Below are positions 5,049 to 5,144 of a stretch of DNA of 5,144 bases, in pieces (positions within the stretch are counted from its first letter, which is position 1; every line of letters starts with the position of its first letter). Source of the DNA: Planctomycetaceae bacterium (GTDB taxonomy: Bacteria; Planctomycetota; Planctomycetia; Pirellulales; Thermoguttaceae). The position numbers were made by a program, and so were the translations under genes. The stretch lies in contig JAISJZ010000017.1 of assembly GCA_031261125.1 (NCBI GenBank), positions 1-5,144 of the forward strand. The letters are read 5' to 3'. The notes beneath the pieces were generated by a model. The model did not search any database and had not been told where the DNA came from. It saw only the letters and a list, made by a program, of their open reading frames with translations.

Positions 5049-5062
5049 GGCGGTTTGCCGCC
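5049..5062 (+). other. Small GC hairpin between tatA copy 2 and tRNA-Val
   Basis: GGCGG (5049-5053) and CCGCC (5058-5062) pair around a TTTG loop, 8 nt before the tRNA. No T-run follows, so it does not look like a terminator. A run of seven T (5028-5034) lies upstream, right after the tatA stop, with no good stem before it. The structure may instead mark a processing boundary of a joint tat-tRNA transcript. Confidence 0.3.
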
Positions 5063-5070
5063 GGAGATTC

Positions 5071-5144
5071 GGGCGTTTAGCTCAGTTGGTTAGAGCGCTG
5101 CTTTCACACGGCAGAGGTCGCAGATTCGAGTTCCGCAACGCCCA
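5071..5144 (+). tRNA. tRNA-Val (anticodon CAC)
   Basis: A complete cloverleaf of 74 nt. The acceptor GGGCGTT (5071-5077) pairs fully with AACGCCC (5137-5143), with discriminator A at 5144. The D-stem is GCTC/GAGC with a standard D-loop. The anticodon stem CTGCT/GGCAG encloses the loop TTCACAC, with CAC at 5105-5107 reading GUG. The variable loop is AGGTC and the T-loop is TTCGAGT. The T-stem GCAGA/TCCGC has an A-C mismatch at 51-63, and A-U replaces the near-universal G53-C61. CCA cannot be assessed because the window ends at the discriminator base. No promoter is evident in the 43 nt after the Tat genes, so it may be read from the Tat promoter. Confidence 0.93.

Noticed and set aside
1..5144. 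CRISPR array, insertion sequence, toxin-antitoxin pair or defence genes
   Set aside because: No regularly spaced repeats, transposase or nuclease motifs, or terminal inverted repeats were found. All coding space is taken by housekeeping or envelope families.

Overview
The window looks like chromosomal DNA of a planctomycete (Planctomycetota). The diagnostic signs are two DUF1559 proteins, which pair a type IV prepilin-like N-terminus with a C-terminal H-x9-DG motif, and small lipoproteins with a carboxypeptidase-regulatory-like fold. Both families are strongly expanded in that phylum. Base composition is near 50% GC by eye. No mobile element, CRISPR array or phage gene is visible. The species cannot be named from this sequence.

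Left part (1-3554, + strand): an AT-rich non-coding leader (1-295) carries two tandem sigma70-type promoters, an A-tract, an operator-like inverted repeat and two GC-rich hairpins that end just before a Shine-Dalgarno (SD) site. Four co-oriented genes follow: DUF1559 gene 1 (296-1453), two tandem paralogous small lipoproteins (1507-1899 and 1930-2325) and DUF1559 gene 2 (2382-3554). The gaps are 53, 30 and 56 nt with no obvious terminator, so one transcript is plausible. All four products carry export signals and should sit at or beyond the inner membrane. Their joint job is unknown; a pseudopilin-like or surface-structure role is inferred from family features.

Middle (3559-4365, - strand): a Sec-exported glutaminyl-peptide cyclotransferase of the plant/bacterial beta-propeller type. 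It converges on DUF1559 gene 2 with only 4 nt between the stop codons. Overlapping hairpins at the junction may end transcription.

Right part (4366-5144): back-to-back promoters drive the cyclotransferase leftwards and a pair of TatA/E-family genes rightwards. The Tat promoter is TTGACA-N17-TAGAAT. Its short leader holds a perfect 9-bp inverted repeat that abuts the SD. The two Tat genes overlap by one base (TAATG) and are probably translationally coupled; tatC is not in the window. A tRNA-Val(CAC) gene begins 43 nt later and ends exactly at the window edge. It has an unusual T-arm.

The observation most worth following is a run of nine G inside the leader-peptide coding region of DUF1559 gene 1. 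Gain or loss of a single G would stop translation within about ten codons, which is the design of a phase-variable switch. I do not see a clearly new multi-gene system. The DUF1559/lipoprotein/lipoprotein/DUF1559 cassette with its elaborate leader is the best candidate for something under-described.
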